Origin: Thiocapsa roseopersicina
GTDB taxonomy: Bacteria; Pseudomonadota; Gammaproteobacteria; Chromatiales; Chromatiaceae
Direction of reading: 5' to 3'
Assembly (NCBI RefSeq): GCF_900106925.1
Contig: NZ_FNNZ01000012.1
Location: forward strand, 62,001-126,000
DNA length: 64,000 bases
This document shows positions 28,516 to 39,436 of the stretch, piece by piece. The notes beneath the pieces were generated by a model. It did not search any database. It was not told the origin of the DNA and saw nothing but the letters and a program-made list of their open reading frames with translations. The translations under genes and the position numbers were made by a program. The first letter of the stretch is position 1; each line of letters begins with the position of its first letter.

Positions 28516-30306
28516 TTACCGCGGCGGGCGGACCGTCTCGCGGAACCAGGGGCGATACTCCTCCATGCGTGCAAGTTGATCCGCAGGCGCGCGCCGACGG
28601 CAGGTCGTCTCGTCCGGGGTCTCCGGGGAGGCACCCCAGCGTCGCTCCACGCAATCGTTGGGGTTGTAGGCGATCTCGAATCCGGCGCGGCGGTCGTAGA
28701 TGTCTCCGAGACTCAGTCGCCAAGGCGTGCCGTCGCTGCGGGTATAGGTCACGAAGCGTTCGTCCATGCGTTGCGCGTTCAGCCGCTCGATACGTGCGGC
28801 AGCATCGCTCGGGGAGCGGCCCTGCAGGACGAAGAGCTCCGGGTAGCGACGGATGCGCTCGGGCAGCTCTGCGAGCACCTTCATGGCGATCAAGAGCCGC
28901 ATGTCGCGCGAGGGGGTGGCGTAATCCTCCCAGGGGCCCGTGGTCTCGAAGATGGCGGGGCCGCTGGGCATCGGGATGAGCGTGCCGGGTCGGCTGCGCA
29001 TGTAGGCCTCGCCGTTCTCGACCGAGGTGACGCGTGTTTCGAGCTGCTCCATCAGTGCGTCTAGGGTCGCGGCGTAGGCGGCTTCGGGTTCCAGACCCCG
29101 CGGGTTGATGAGCTGCTGCATACGGGCGTAGAAGTCGTCGGGCGAGAGTGCTGCCTGCTGGAGCGAGAACGGCGGCAGACCGGATCGCCCGTCGAGTGCG
29201 CTGTTGGGCAGTTGGCGCACGCTGCCGCCTGTTTGAACAACGGGCCTGAACGCCTTGAAGCCCGGCCCCGCGCTCGGGGTTTGCGCGAACAGGAAGGTGC
29301 CATCCCAGAAGCGCTTGCGGGTCACCGAGTTGTCGGGTTGGGCGTCGACCGCGAGCAGGAGACCGCTCTCTCTCCCGCGTTGGGGCAGCCATTTCACGAT
29401 CACCATGATGTGACCATAGGGGTCGGCGAAGATGGTCCCGGGCCAGAGTGTCGAGCGATCGAGCGCGACCGGATAGACATCCGTCGCGTCGTCACGCAGA
29501 GCGGTGCGCGCGCTGCCCGAATGCACCGTGTCCATCATCTTTCTGCTGGCCTCTGCGAAGACCTCGGCGGAAGCCATGCTGCCGACGAAGCGTGTCTCGG
29601 CGAGGGGCGCTTGACAGGTCGGCGGACTGCTCCGGCTCCCGCGCGTGCAGGGTCGGTAGGCGATCGGCAGGCCGAGCTTCCAGGCGAAATAGGTCCGCAG
29701 GAAATAGGGCAGGTCCGCGCAGTCCGGCTCGGCCGGGAGCCGGTTGTCCTCGCCGTTGCCCAGATAGTTGAAGAGCAGGTTGCGCTCGGGGTCGCGCAGC
29801 ACTGGGCCGAGCGAGTCGAAGCTCAGCGATTGCTCGGGCGGGGCCTCGAAGAGGTGCTCGATCCAGGCCGCGTAGAAGGCCTCCGTCGCCAGATCCCACT
29901 CGCCGCTCCCGCGGTCGCCGCTGCCTCCGCCGACCCTGATCTCGGTGCAGCCTGCGACCCGGCCCGCGCGTGTGGTCTCGATGCGATAGGTCCCGGCGAC
30001 CGGGCGAAATTGAGTCCCGTAGAGACTCCAAGGCGGTCCGCCGGCGCGGGCGGTGCGCAGGCTGGACCGGCGGCCGGCGGGGTCCGTGATCAGAACCTCG
30101 TCGAGATCGGCGTCGGTGGCGACCGCAATGATCTCCAGCGGCGCGCCCGGGCTCGGTTGCAGCGGTGCGGTCCAGATTCGCACCTGCTCGCCTTGTCGGC
30201 AGGCGTCGGCGGCTCGCGCCGCGTCGGGGAGCATGATCCCGATCGGTGAAAGACCGAAGATGGTCAACAAGGCGATCGACGATTGGATGGAGTGAGGAGT
30301 CGTCAT
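28516..30306 (-). CDS. Large exported protein with papain/NlpC-like cysteine-histidine core
   Basis: The 596-residue protein has a signal peptide (SIALLTIFGLSPIGIMLPDAARAADA). An N-terminal beta-sandwich of about 100 residues precedes a segment with DCADLPYFLRTYFAWKLGLP, then LWPGTIFADPYGHIMVIVKW. A nucleophile-like Cys before a helix and a later PG..GH..V strand resemble the NlpC/P60 peptidase core. The C-terminal 250 residues have no recognised family. It lies just upstream of the DUF2272 lipoprotein gene on the same strand and may form a pair with it. A GTG two codons upstream of the ATG at 30306 is an alternative start. Confidence 0.6.
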   Translation of the reverse strand: MTTPHSIQSSIALLTIFGLSPIGIMLPDAARAADACRQGEQVRIWTAPLQPSPGAPLEIIAVATDADLDEVLITDPAGRRSSLRTARAGGPPWSLYGTQFRPVAGTYRIETTRAGRVAGCTEIRVGGGSGDRGSGEWDLATEAFYAAWIEHLFEAPPEQSLSFDSLGPVLRDPERNLLFNYLGNGEDNRLPAEPDCADLPYFLRTYFAWKLGLPIAYRPCTRGSRSSPPTCQAPLAETRFVGSMASAEVFAEASRKMMDTVHSGSARTALRDDATDVYPVALDRSTLWPGTIFADPYGHIMVIVKWLPQRGRESGLLLAVDAQPDNSVTRKRFWDGTFLFAQTPSAGPGFKAFRPVVQTGGSVRQLPNSALDGRSGLPPFSLQQAALSPDDFYARMQQLINPRGLEPEAAYAATLDALMEQLETRVTSVENGEAYMRSRPGTLIPMPSGPAIFETTGPWEDYATPSRDMRLLIAMKVLAELPERIRRYPELFVLQGRSPSDAAARIERLNAQRMDERFVTYTRSDGTPWRLSLGDIYDRRAGFEIAYNPNDCVERRWGASPETPDETTCRRRAPADQLARMEEYRPWFRETVRPPR

Positions 30307-30631
30307 AGACACTCAACCGGCCCGGCTCAAGGTGCGTCGAGTCTATCCCGAGCGGGCCGGCGATGGGAGTAGTCTCGGGCATGCCCGGGATGTTGCGCCC
30401 CGTCGGTGATACCGAGCGGGAGCGAGGCACAGAACACCTCCGGCGTAGTGTGAATCCTATCGTCAGCACAACGGCGCGCGAAATGCCTCCGGTCACCCCT
30501 TGCAGGACGGCTGACCGCGCATGTAGTTTGATGCTGCGCCGAACCGGGCGCCCACAGGCCACTCTCCCGACAGCGGTGACGTTGACTCGGCGCCGAGAGG
30601 CATCGATCGACGCTGAAGGGGAGAGAGTGAG
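30307..30631. other. Divergent intergenic region before asnB
   Basis: This 325-base gap between an exported-protein gene and asnB contains no convincing ORF. It must carry promoters for both. The asnB ribosome-binding site GGGAGAGAG is at its right end. Confidence 0.5.
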
Positions 30632-32452
30632 ATGTGTGGAATCGCCGGCATGATCCTGCGTCACGGCAGCCCGGATATCGCGGGTTTGTCGCTGGCCGCC
30701 GCCAGGCTCGGGCGTCGCGGCCCCGACGACAGCGGGGTCTATCGCGTCGACTCGGTCGGTCTGGCGCACACCCGTCTCTCGATCATCGATCTCGGCGGCG
30801 GGCACCAGCCGATCTTGGATACCGAGGGTCACTATGCCCTGGTCGCCAACGGTGAGGTCTACAACTTCGTGGAGCTGCGGGCCGAGCTGGAGGCGGACGG
30901 CTGCCGTTTCCGCACACACTCGGACTCCGAGACGATCCTCCACGTCTACGACCGCTTCGGTGTCGCGGGTCTCAAGCGCCTCAACGGCATGTTCGCGTTC
31001 GCCCTCTATTCGACGCGTGACCGCACGCTGATCCTCGGTCGCGATCGGCTGGGGATCAAGCCGCTCTACTATGCGGTCTTGCCCGATCGCGTGGCCTTCG
31101 CCTCCGAGATCAAAGGGCTGCTGCCCCTGCTCCCGCGGGTCCCCGAGATCTCGCCCGAGGCACTTGCGCGCTTCTTCGAGATCGGCTTCAACAGCGGGGC
31201 CGATACCATCTTCCAAGGCATCCGCAAGCTGGAGCCGGGCACGGCGCTGGTGATTGATGCGTCCCTGGAACCCCGACAGATCACCTACTGGTCGGCGCTC
31301 GACATCCAGCGGCGAGAGATCAGTCTGGAGGAGGCGTGCGAAGAGCTCGATCCGCTGTTCGATCAGGTGCTGCGCGAGCATATGCGCTCCGACGTGCCCT
31401 ACGGCCTCTTCCTCTCGGGCGGACTCGACTCCGGGATCCTGATGGCGCGCCTGTCGCGGTGGGGCAATGCGCCACTGCGGACCTTTTCGGTCGGCTATGC
31501 AGGCGCCGGCGAGGGGGACGAGCTTGCGGATGCGCGCCGCGTGGCGGAGCGTTTCGGCAGCGACCACACCGAGCTGCGGCTCGACATGCTGGATGTCTTT
31601 CGCGCGCTTCCGCTGTGCGTCCGGGCGGCGGACGACCTTATGTACGACCCGGCCTGTCTGCCCACGGCCCTGATGGCGCAGGCCGCGGCCCGCGAGCTGA
31701 AGGTGGTCTTCACCGGGGAAGGCGGCGACGAGGTCTTCGCGGGGTACGGCCGCTATCGCCGCTCCCCCGTGCAGCAGCTCATGAAGCAGATCCTGCACCC
31801 GCGCACCGGCAACTACCGCCGCGGCAGCCGCTGGCCGGAGTCGCTGCGCCGATCCGGCTTCGGCGATGCCTTGGAGGCCGGGCGCAAGCGGCTCTACGGC
31901 CCCGTCGAGTCCGCCTGGGCAGAGACCCCGCGCGGCTGGGGCTTCCTGCGTCGCGCCCAGTACACCGACCTGCGCACGGAGCTCGCCGACAACCTGCTGG
32001 TCAAGGTGGATCGCACCCTGATGGCTTTCGGGCTGGAAGGGCGGGTCCCCTATCTCGACCATCGCATCGTCGAGCTCGGTCTCTCGCTTCCCGACCGGCT
32101 CAAGGTCCATGGCCGAGTCGGCAAACGGATCCTCCGACATTGGGCGGAGCCGCTCTTGCCCCAAGGGCAGTCCGAGGGCAAGAAACGCGGCTTCGGGGTG
32201 CCGATCGGCGAGGTGCTGCGCGGGGATCTGCTGGAGCGCCTCGGAGTGAAGCTCGCGGCAAGCCCGCTGATTCGCGAATGGCTCAGACCCGAGCTCGTCC
32301 CCGCGCTCGTCGCGTTGCAGCGGCGCACCGGCACGGGGGCAACCGGCCCTCTGCTGCAGCTCATGCAGCTCGCGCTCTGGGGTCGACTCATGCTCGACGA
32401 CCCCGGGGCATGCCCGAGTGCTGAGGAGGATCCGCTGGATTGGATCGGTTGA
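30632..32452 (+). CDS. asnB: Asparagine synthetase, glutamine-hydrolysing
   Basis: The 606-residue protein starts MCGIAGM, placing the catalytic Cys2 of the class II glutaminase after methionine removal. The glutaminase domain shows RRGPDD, HTRLSIIDL and NGEVYNF. The synthetase domain has the pyrophosphate loop SGGLDSG near residue 262 and later GEGGDEVFAGYGRY. It makes asparagine, or an amidated product, from aspartate, glutamine and ATP. The N-terminus and length fit AsnB; related enzymes amidate other carboxylates, including in surface-polymer clusters, so the substrate is not certain. A strong ribosome-binding site GGGAGAGAG precedes the ATG. Confidence 0.85.
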   Translation: MCGIAGMILRHGSPDIAGLSLAAARLGRRGPDDSGVYRVDSVGLAHTRLSIIDLGGGHQPILDTEGHYALVANGEVYNFVELRAELEADGCRFRTHSDSETILHVYDRFGVAGLKRLNGMFAFALYSTRDRTLILGRDRLGIKPLYYAVLPDRVAFASEIKGLLPLLPRVPEISPEALARFFEIGFNSGADTIFQGIRKLEPGTALVIDASLEPRQITYWSALDIQRREISLEEACEELDPLFDQVLREHMRSDVPYGLFLSGGLDSGILMARLSRWGNAPLRTFSVGYAGAGEGDELADARRVAERFGSDHTELRLDMLDVFRALPLCVRAADDLMYDPACLPTALMAQAAARELKVVFTGEGGDEVFAGYGRYRRSPVQQLMKQILHPRTGNYRRGSRWPESLRRSGFGDALEAGRKRLYGPVESAWAETPRGWGFLRRAQYTDLRTELADNLLVKVDRTLMAFGLEGRVPYLDHRIVELGLSLPDRLKVHGRVGKRILRHWAEPLLPQGQSEGKKRGFGVPIGEVLRGDLLERLGVKLAASPLIREWLRPELVPALVALQRRTGTGATGPLLQLMQLALWGRLMLDDPGACPSAEEDPLDWIG

Positions 32453-32464
32453 CGACCCTGCGGA

Positions 32465-33664
32465 TCAGGTCGGTTGGCCTCGTCGCAGATCCCGGTCGAC
32501 GATGGCCGCGACGACCAGATCGCCCCAGACGTTGATGGCGGTGATGGGATAGTCGAAGAAACGGTCGACGACGAGATAGAGGGCGAGATAGGTCTGCGGC
32601 AGCCCGAGCAGGTCGAGCATGAAGGCCATCAAGGCGATGCCGCCTCCGGGGATGCCGGCGGTGCCGGCGGAGGAGGCCATGGTGAGCAGGACGATGAAAA
32701 GCGCCTGCGCGGGGCTAAGGTCGACCCCGGCCAGCTGGGACATGAAGATGAGCAGGATCGACTGGTAGAGGGCCGAGCCGTCCATGTTCAGGGTGGCGCC
32801 CAAGGGCAGGGTGAAGGCGGTAACACGCTCGCTCACACCGGCGGCTTCAAGCGCCGCTTTGGAGACCGGATAGGTTGCCGAGCTCGAGGCGGTGGAGAGC
32901 GCGGTCAGGAGCGGCGCACGGCAGGCGGCGACGAAGCGCCGGGGTGAAGACCCCGTGCGCAGCCGAAACAAGGTCGGCAGAAAGACCCCGGCATGCAACA
33001 CTGCGGCCAGGACCACCGCCCACACGAAGGCGTGCAGCTGGAAGACCTCGGCCCAGTTCATCCCGGCGAGTCCATCGTAGATCAAGGCCGCGATGCCTAC
33101 GGGTGCGAGTGCGAGGACCCCGCGTAAGACCTGCATCAGCAGGGCGTCCGTCGCCCGAGCGCCGGAGAGCAGGGTCTCGCGCTGATCGCCTGCGATCCGC
33201 CGCGAGGCAATCGCCAACACGATGGCGACGAAGACGATGTGCAGGATGTTCCCGTCCGCGAGCGAGGCGAAGAGATTGCTCGGAACGAGGCTTGCGACCA
33301 GATGCTCGATGCTGAAGCTCGCCGCGCCCGGCTCGACCTGCTCGAGCTGGAGCAGTCCCGCGGGGAGATCACGCGAGAACGCGAGTCCGATCAGCGTCCC
33401 CAGCCCGGCCGCGACCGCGGAGGTCGTCACGTAATAGAGCAGGGTCCGTCCGCCGATCCGCCGCAGCTCGCGCCCGCCCGAAAGCGTTGCATAGATGGAG
33501 ACAAGGATCAGCGGCAGAATCAGGAGCTTGAGGATGGAGATGAAGATCTGCCCGATCCAGGCCACGTAGGGCGCACCGTTCGGGACCAGCAGCGCGAGCG
33601 CGATGCCGAGCAGCAGACCGACGGGGACAGAGTAGAGTCGGCGCAAAGGCACAGTGATCGGCAT
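32465..33664 (-). CDS. Dicarboxylate/amino acid:cation symporter (DAACS family)
   Basis: The 399-residue protein starts at the ATG at 33664 (GAGAAG six bases upstream). It has at least eight hydrophobic segments, with the hallmark LSTASSSATYPVSKAALEAAGV (serine-rich re-entrant loop) and LPLGATLNMDGSALYQ motif of glutamate/aspartate or C4-dicarboxylate symporters (GltP, GltT, DctA). It imports an acidic amino acid or dicarboxylate with protons or sodium. The open frame extends to 34159, but that N-terminal part is antisense to the Mur ligase gene. It lies 20 bases after the MurE-like gene in the same direction. Confidence 0.88.
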   Translation of the reverse strand: MPITVPLRRLYSVPVGLLLGIALALLVPNGAPYVAWIGQIFISILKLLILPLILVSIYATLSGGRELRRIGGRTLLYYVTTSAVAAGLGTLIGLAFSRDLPAGLLQLEQVEPGAASFSIEHLVASLVPSNLFASLADGNILHIVFVAIVLAIASRRIAGDQRETLLSGARATDALLMQVLRGVLALAPVGIAALIYDGLAGMNWAEVFQLHAFVWAVVLAAVLHAGVFLPTLFRLRTGSSPRRFVAACRAPLLTALSTASSSATYPVSKAALEAAGVSERVTAFTLPLGATLNMDGSALYQSILLIFMSQLAGVDLSPAQALFIVLLTMASSAGTAGIPGGGIALMAFMLDLLGLPQTYLALYLVVDRFFDYPITAINVWGDLVVAAIVDRDLRRGQPT

Positions 33665-33684
33665 GTCGCTTCTCGCCGACCGTC

Positions 33685-35124
33685 TCAGACCCAGCCGAGA
33701 CGCAGCAGGTTGCGCTCGATCTCGTCCTGATCGCTGTAAGGCGTCTTGTGGCCCTTGGCGTCGAGATAGCGCTCGTGACCCTTGCCGGCGACGAGTGCGA
33801 CCCAGGGCTCGTCCTCCGGCCGCTCGGCGAGGAAGTCGAACAGGCGCGCGATCGCACGCGGACGCTCGACCACCACCTCCCGACCCGCCTCGGGCATGCC
33901 CGTCAGGATGTCCGCGATGATCCGCTCGGGGTCCTCGAAGCGCGGATTGTCCGAGGTCACGATGGTGTGGTCCGAATGACGCGCTACCGCCGCACCCATC
34001 AGCGGGCGCTTGAAGCGATCGCGATCGCCCCCGCAGCCGAAGAGTGTGGCGACCCGCGCTCGGGGGAAGGCGTCGCGGATTGCGGTGAGGATGGTCTCGA
34101 GCGCATCCGGGGTGTGGGCGAAGTCGACCACCAGGGTGCGGTTGCCGACGACGCGGCACTCGAAGCGCCCATCCACCGCGCTCAAGTGACGCCAGTCCTC
34201 GCGCGCGCCCGGTCCCAAGACCCCGTCCGCCAAGGCGACGGCGAGGGCATAGTTGCGACGGTTGTGCGCGAGCGCGAGGAAGGGCTTGGCGGCGAGTGCC
34301 TCGGCGCCGAGCGTCGCGGCAGGCAGGACTTCGACGGGAACCCGCGGCTGGCCATTTTCACGCAGACGCTCGGCGACATCCGAACTGGTCGTGTAAAGAC
34401 GGCCCCCGTCCGCGATCATGCCCAGGATGCGTGCCTTGGCCGCGAAATAGGCCACCTCGCCGCCGTGATAGTCCAGATGGTCCTGCGTGAAGTTGGTCCA
34501 GGCGGCGTTCTGCAGCGGGATGCCGTGCGCGCGCCCCTGATCCAGTGCATGGCTGCTGACCTCCATCGCGACCACCGCGTAACGGTCGCGATGGGCGTGC
34601 AGCAGCCGGCGCAGCTCGATCAGCGGCGGGGAGGTGAATCCGGTGTTGACCAAGGGTTCGCCCGCCAAGGAGAGGCCGAGCGTCCCGACCGAGAGGACCG
34701 GTCGCCCATGTGCCGAGAGGATCGCCTCCAGATACTTGACCGTCGTGGTCTTGCCGTTGGTGCCCGTGACGCCCAGAAAGACCGTGCCGTCGGTGTCCAG
34801 CGGATAGACGATGTCGCAGAAACGGCCGACGACCGCAGCCCAATCGCTCGGGTGGGTGACATAGATGCCCTTGCCCTGCAGCCGCTCGACACCCTCGATC
34901 ATGCGGTTGGCGACCAGCACGGAACAGGCGCTGTCGACGAGATAGCGCTCGATGATCTCGGCGTCGGTGCGTCCGTCGTCGAAACGTTGGAAGAAGAGGA
35001 TCGAGCCGGCGTCGCAGGCGTTTGCGCGCCATTGGATGTTGTCCAATGGGCCGGCCTTGGCCGGTTCACGCCGCCAGGCGAAATCAAATGTGGACAGTAG
35101 GTCGGAAAGGGCGTGATTCGGCAT
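33685..35124 (-). CDS. MurE-like Mur ligase outside a dcw cluster
   Basis: The 479-residue protein has the Mur ligase ATP motif GVTGTNGKTTT near residue 118, the EVSSHALDQGR motif, and HTPDALE. It also has SDNPRFEDP, in which DNPR is the determinant linked to meso-diaminopimelate recognition in MurE. The reaction would be addition of an amino acid to UDP-MurNAc-dipeptide in the cytoplasm. It sits beside a dicarboxylate symporter and purL, with none of the division/wall genes that normally accompany murE. It may be a second, specialised Mur ligase or a relocated murE. The ATG at 35124 has a weak ribosome-binding site. Confidence 0.75.
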   Translation of the reverse strand: MPNHALSDLLSTFDFAWRREPAKAGPLDNIQWRANACDAGSILFFQRFDDGRTDAEIIERYLVDSACSVLVANRMIEGVERLQGKGIYVTHPSDWAAVVGRFCDIVYPLDTDGTVFLGVTGTNGKTTTVKYLEAILSAHGRPVLSVGTLGLSLAGEPLVNTGFTSPPLIELRRLLHAHRDRYAVVAMEVSSHALDQGRAHGIPLQNAAWTNFTQDHLDYHGGEVAYFAAKARILGMIADGGRLYTTSSDVAERLRENGQPRVPVEVLPAATLGAEALAAKPFLALAHNRRNYALAVALADGVLGPGAREDWRHLSAVDGRFECRVVGNRTLVVDFAHTPDALETILTAIRDAFPRARVATLFGCGGDRDRFKRPLMGAAVARHSDHTIVTSDNPRFEDPERIIADILTGMPEAGREVVVERPRAIARLFDFLAERPEDEPWVALVAGKGHERYLDAKGHKTPYSDQDEIERNLLRLGWV

Positions 35125-35372
35125 GGTTTACGGATCTGATGCAGAGAGATCGGAATGATACTTTACCCCCAGCCCCTGTGGCCGCTCGTGTGGATAAGCT
35201 GTTTGCGCGTGCCTTAACCCGCGGGTGGCTCACGCCGGATTCGTAGCCGGTCAAGGATTGCCCGGCTGTGGCTATTCGGCTTCGATCCCCCTGTCGCGCC
35301 CGCTCCTCCGAGCCCCGGCCTCGGATCTCAAGTATCATGTCGGATCAAGAGCCAGAACACAGAGTCATGTCC

Positions 35373-38300
35373 ATGCTCGTCCTCCGTGGTGCACCCGCCC
35401 TTTCCGAATTCCGTCTTCAGAAGCTTGCCGGCAGGCTGCGCGAGCAGATCGGCGTGCCGATCGAGGTCTATGCCGAGTATGTCCACTTCGCCGCTCTGGC
35501 GGGTGAGCTGGCCGAGGATCAGCGCGGTATCCTGGAGCGGCTCCTGCGCTACGGCCCCGCCTTGCCGAGCCACGCGCCGGTCGGCCGGCTCGTTCTGGTC
35601 GTGCCGCGACCGGGCACCATCTCGCCCTGGTCGTCCAAGGCGACCGACATCGCGCACAACTGCGGACTCGATGGCCTCGAGCGACTGGAGCGCGGTACCG
35701 CCTACTATCTGACGGCGGACAGCGGCGCACTCGACGCGGCGACCGTCGAGCAGGCCGCCGTATTCCTGCACGATCGCATGACCCAGATCGTGCTCTTTGA
35801 CTTGGCCGATGCCGAGCGGTTGTTTGTACACGCCGAGCCGCGTCCGGTGCGCCGCGTCGTGCTCGGCGCGGACCCCGAGGCGGCGCTGGCGCATGCGAAC
35901 CGCGAGCTGGGCCTCGCGCTTTCGTCCGACGAGATCGCCTATCTCGCCGGCAGCTTCGAGGCGCTCGAGCGCGATCCGACCGATGTCGAGCTGATGATGT
36001 TCGCGCAGGCCAACTCGGAGCATTGTCGGCACAAGATCTTCAATGCCTGCTGGGACATCGACGGCGAGCCGCAGACGCACTCGCTCTTCCAGATGATCCG
36101 CAACACCACGGACGTCTCGCCCGAGGGCGTGCTCTCCGCCTACAAGGACAATGCCGCCGTCATCGAGGGCTGGGAGGGGCGGCGCTTTCTCGCCGACCCC
36201 GTGACCGGGATCTACGGCGAGCATGAAGAGCCCATCCAGATCCTCATGAAGGTCGAAACCCATAACCACCCGACCGCGATCGCACCGGATCCGGGTGCGG
36301 CGACCGGCTCGGGCGGCGAGATCCGCGATGAAGGGGCCACGGGGCGGGGTGCCAAGCCCAAGGCCGGTCTCTGCGGCTTCTCGGTCTCGGACCTGCGCAT
36401 CCCCGGTTTCGGACAGCCCTGGGAGCCGCCCGAGGCCGACTACCACGGCAAGCCGGGGCGCATCGTCTCCGCACTCGACATCATGCTCGAAGGGCCGATC
36501 GGTGCCGCTGCGTTCAACAACGAGTTCGGCCGACCGAACCTGACCGGCTATTTCCGCACCTTCGAGCAGGCCATCCCCGGCCCGAACGGCGCGACCGAGC
36601 TGCGCGGCTATCACAAGCCCATCATGCTCGCCGGCGGCATCGGCAACATCCGCTCCGAGCATGTCGCCAAGGACAGCTTCCCGGTCGGCACACCGCTGAT
36701 CGTGCTGGGCGGCCCGGCGATGCTGATCGGGCTCGGCGGCGGGGCGGCCTCGAGCATGGACTCGGGCGCCTCGGCCGAGGATCTCGACTTCGCCTCGGTG
36801 CAGCGCGCCAACCCGGAGATGCAGCGTCGCTGCCAAGAGGTCATCGACCGCTGTTGGGCGCTCGGCGAGGACAATCCCATCCTCTTCATCCACGACGTCG
36901 GCGCCGGCGGGCTGGCCAATGCGCTGCCCGAGCTGGTGCATGATGCCGGACGCGGCGGACGCTTCGAGCTGCGTGCGGTGCCCAACGCAGATCCGGGCAT
37001 GTCGCCGATGGAGATCTGGTGCAACGAGGCACAGGAGCGCTATGTCCTGGCCGTCGCGGCCGAGCGGCTGGAGCAATTCGAGGCGATCTGCGCGCGCGAG
37101 CGCTGTCCGCATGCGGTCGTCGGGTCTGCGACCGCGGATCAGCACCTCGCGCTCGGCGACGCGCACTTTGCCGACACCCCGATCGACATGCCCATGTCGC
37201 TCCTCTTCGGCAAGCCGCCCAAGATGGAGCGGGATGCCGTCTCGGAACAGCCGCCACGCACGCCGCTGCGCACCGCCGAGATCGATCTGCGCGAGGCGCT
37301 CGATCGCGTGCTGCGTCTGCCCACGGTCGCCGACAAGTCCTTCCTGATCACCATCGGCGATCGCAGCATCACGGGTCAGGTCGCGCGCGATCAGATGGTT
37401 GGACCGTGGCAGATCCCGGTGGCCGACTGCGCCGTGACCATCAGCGACTATCGCGGCGTCACCGGCGAGGCGATGGCGATCGGCGAGCGCACGCCGCTGG
37501 CCTTGCTCGACGCCCCGGCCTCCGGACGCGTGGCCGTCGGTGAGGCCATCACCAATCTTGCCGCGGCGCGCATCGCCTCGATCGGCGACATCAAGCTCTC
37601 GGCCAACTGGATGGCCGCCGCCGGCGATCCGCGCGAGGATGCTCGGCTCTATGCAACCGTCCGCGCCGTCGGTCTGGAGCTCTGCCCGGCACTCGGGATC
37701 GCCATCCCGGTCGGCAAGGACTCGATGAGCATGAAGACGGTCTGGGAGGATGCCGCGGGTGTGCGGCACGCGATGTCCGCGCCGCTCTCGCTGATCGTCT
37801 CCGCCTTTGCCCCGGTGCTCGACGTGCGCGCGACCCTGACTCCGCAACTGCGAACCGATCAGGGCGATACCGACCTCATCCTCATCGATCTGGGGCAGGG
37901 CCGAAACCGTCTCGGCGGGTCCGCTCTCGCGCAGGTCTACGGTCAGCTCGGCGATGTCGGGCCGGACCTCGACAACCCGGACCTGCTCAAGCGCTTCTTC
38001 GCCGCCATCCAGGAGCTTCAAGACGAGGAGCTGATCCTCGCCTACCACGACCGCTCCGACGGCGGACTCATCACCACGCTCTGCGAGATGGCCTTCGCCG
38101 GGCGTTGCGGGATCGACGTGGATCTGGCCGCGGTCGGCCCCGATGACCTCTCGGCCCTCTTCAGCGAGGAGCTGGGCGCCGTGATCCAGGTGCGTCACAC
38201 CGAGACGGACGACGTGCTGCAGATCCTGGAGTATCACGGCTTGGCCGAGTACAGCCCGGTTATCGGCATGCTCGACGACAGCGATCAGATCCGCGTCTGT

Positions 38301-39278
38301 CGCCGCTGCCGACCGCTCTTCGCGGCGAGTCGCACCGAGCTCCAGCAGGTCTGGTCCGAGACGAGCTTCCGGATGCAGTCCCTGCGCGACAACCCCGAGT
38401 GCGCGGCCGAGGCCTATGCGCGCATCGCCGAGCCGGATCCCGGTCTCCATGCCGAGCTGACCTTCGATCCGGACAACGACCTGACCGCGCCCTATGTCGA
38501 GCGCGGCGCGCGCCCGCCGATCGCCATCCTGCGCGAGCAGGGCGTGAACGGACAGGTCGAGATGGCCGCGGCATTCCATGCGGCCGGCTTCGAATGCGTG
38601 GACGTGCACCTGTCCGACATCATGGCAGGGCGCGTCGACCTGGCGCGTTTCCGCGGCCTCGCCGCCTGCGGCGGCTTCTCCTACGGCGACGTGCTCGGGG
38701 CAGGGGAGGGCTGGGCCAAGTCGATCCTCTTCAACCCACGGGCGCGCGATCAATTCCAAGCCTTCTTCGAGCGGCGCGACACCTTCACGCTCGGTATTTG
38801 CAACGGCTGCCAGATGCTCTCCAACCTGCGCGAGTTGATCCCGGGCGCGGATCACTGGCCCCATTTCGTGCGCAACCGCTCCGAGCAGTTCGAGGCCCGC
38901 ACACTCATGCTCGAGGTCCGTGAGACGCCGTCTGTATTGCTCGCCGGGATGGCCGGCTCGCGCATGCCGATCGCAGTGGCACACGGCGAAGGTCGGGCCG
39001 AGTTCCGAGATGCCGAGCATCTCGCCGCGGCGCGCGCCAGCGTGGCGACGCGTTACATCGAGAACGACGGCCGGGTCGCCGAGCGCTATCCCGCCAACCC
39101 CAACGGCTCGCCCGAGGGCATCGCCGGTCTCACGACACGCGACGGGCGCGTCACCATCATGATGCCCCATCCCGAGCGCGTCTTCCGGTCCGTTCAGAAT
39201 TCCTGGCACCCGGATCAGTGGGGCACGGACGGGCCCTGGATGCGTCTGTTCCGCAATGCACGCGTTTGGGTGGATTAA
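35373..39278 (+). CDS. purL: Phosphoribosylformylglycinamidine synthase
   Basis: The 1301-residue single-chain enzyme catalyses the ATP- and glutamine-dependent conversion of FGAR to FGAM in purine synthesis. The start [16 protein letters not shown] matches the usual large-PurL N-terminus, so the ATG at 35373 is chosen over upstream in-frame starts at 35337 and 35367. The synthase core shows [22 protein letters not shown] and [11 protein letters not shown]. The C-terminal glutaminase has GICNGCQML with the nucleophile and [10 protein letters not shown]. Length agrees with E. coli PurL (1295). It is transcribed alone, divergent from the MurE-like gene. Confidence 0.97.
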   Translation: MLVLRGAPALSEFRLQKLAGRLREQIGVPIEVYAEYVHFAALAGELAEDQRGILERLLRYGPALPSHAPVGRLVLVVPRPGTISPWSSKATDIAHNCGLDGLERLERGTAYYLTADSGALDAATVEQAAVFLHDRMTQIVLFDLADAERLFVHAEPRPVRRVVLGADPEAALAHANRELGLALSSDEIAYLAGSFEALERDPTDVELMMFAQANSEHCRHKIFNACWDIDGEPQTHSLFQMIRNTTDVSPEGVLSAYKDNAAVIEGWEGRRFLADPVTGIYGEHEEPIQILMKVETHNHPTAIAPDPGAATGSGGEIRDEGATGRGAKPKAGLCGFSVSDLRIPGFGQPWEPPEADYHGKPGRIVSALDIMLEGPIGAAAFNNEFGRPNLTGYFRTFEQAIPGPNGATELRGYHKPIMLAGGIGNIRSEHVAKDSFPVGTPLIVLGGPAMLIGLGGGAASSMDSGASAEDLDFASVQRANPEMQRRCQEVIDRCWALGEDNPILFIHDVGAGGLANALPELVHDAGRGGRFELRAVPNADPGMSPMEIWCNEAQERYVLAVAAERLEQFEAICARERCPHAVVGSATADQHLALGDAHFADTPIDMPMSLLFGKPPKMERDAVSEQPPRTPLRTAEIDLREALDRVLRLPTVADKSFLITIGDRSITGQVARDQMVGPWQIPVADCAVTISDYRGVTGEAMAIGERTPLALLDAPASGRVAVGEAITNLAAARIASIGDIKLSANWMAAAGDPREDARLYATVRAVGLELCPALGIAIPVGKDSMSMKTVWEDAAGVRHAMSAPLSLIVSAFAPVLDVRATLTPQLRTDQGDTDLILIDLGQGRNRLGGSALAQVYGQLGDVGPDLDNPDLLKRFFAAIQELQDEELILAYHDRSDGGLITTLCEMAFAGRCGIDVDLAAVGPDDLSALFSEELGAVIQVRHTETDDVLQILEYHGLAEYSPVIGMLDDSDQIRVCRRCRPLFAASRTELQQVWSETSFRMQSLRDNPECAAEAYARIAEPDPGLHAELTFDPDNDLTAPYVERGARPPIAILREQGVNGQVEMAAAFHAAGFECVDVHLSDIMAGRVDLARFRGLAACGGFSYGDVLGAGEGWAKSILFNPRARDQFQAFFERRDTFTLGICNGCQMLSNLRELIPGADHWPHFVRNRSEQFEARTLMLEVRETPSVLLAGMAGSRMPIAVAHGEGRAEFRDAEHLAAARASVATRYIENDGRVAERYPANPNGSPEGIAGLTTRDGRVTIMMPHPERVFRSVQNSWHPDQWGTDGPWMRLFRNARVWVD

Positions 39279-39332
39279 GGCGAGTTTCCCAAACCGTTAC
39301 GCCGAGCTGCGCTTCACGTTTTGCGGATCGTC

Positions 39333-39402
39333 GGTTGTGCCGAGCCGTGCGAGGCACAACCAACCGTCGGCGCAGGTTGTGCCTCCTACCGTCAGCACAA
39401 CC
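39333..39402. repeat. Two tandem GGTTGTGC hairpins downstream of purL
   Basis: GGTTGTGCC/GGCACAACC (39333-39361) and GGTTGTGC/GCACAACC (39375-39402) are two stem-loops with related arms lying side by side. No T-run follows, so REP-like repeats seem likelier than a pair of terminators. They fill most of the gap between purL and arfB. Confidence 0.8.
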
Positions 39403-39436
39403 TACGGGCCGAGTGCGCTCGGTATAGAATCGCGTC

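Noticed and set aside
29492-32164. 890-residue minus-strand open frame
   Set aside because: It is antisense to asnB and runs out of frame into the exported-protein gene, without family resemblance.
35328-39209. 1293-residue open frame on the minus strand
   Set aside because: It is antisense to purL, is rich in the D/R/H/G residues typical of antisense frames in GC-rich DNA, and has no recognisable domain.
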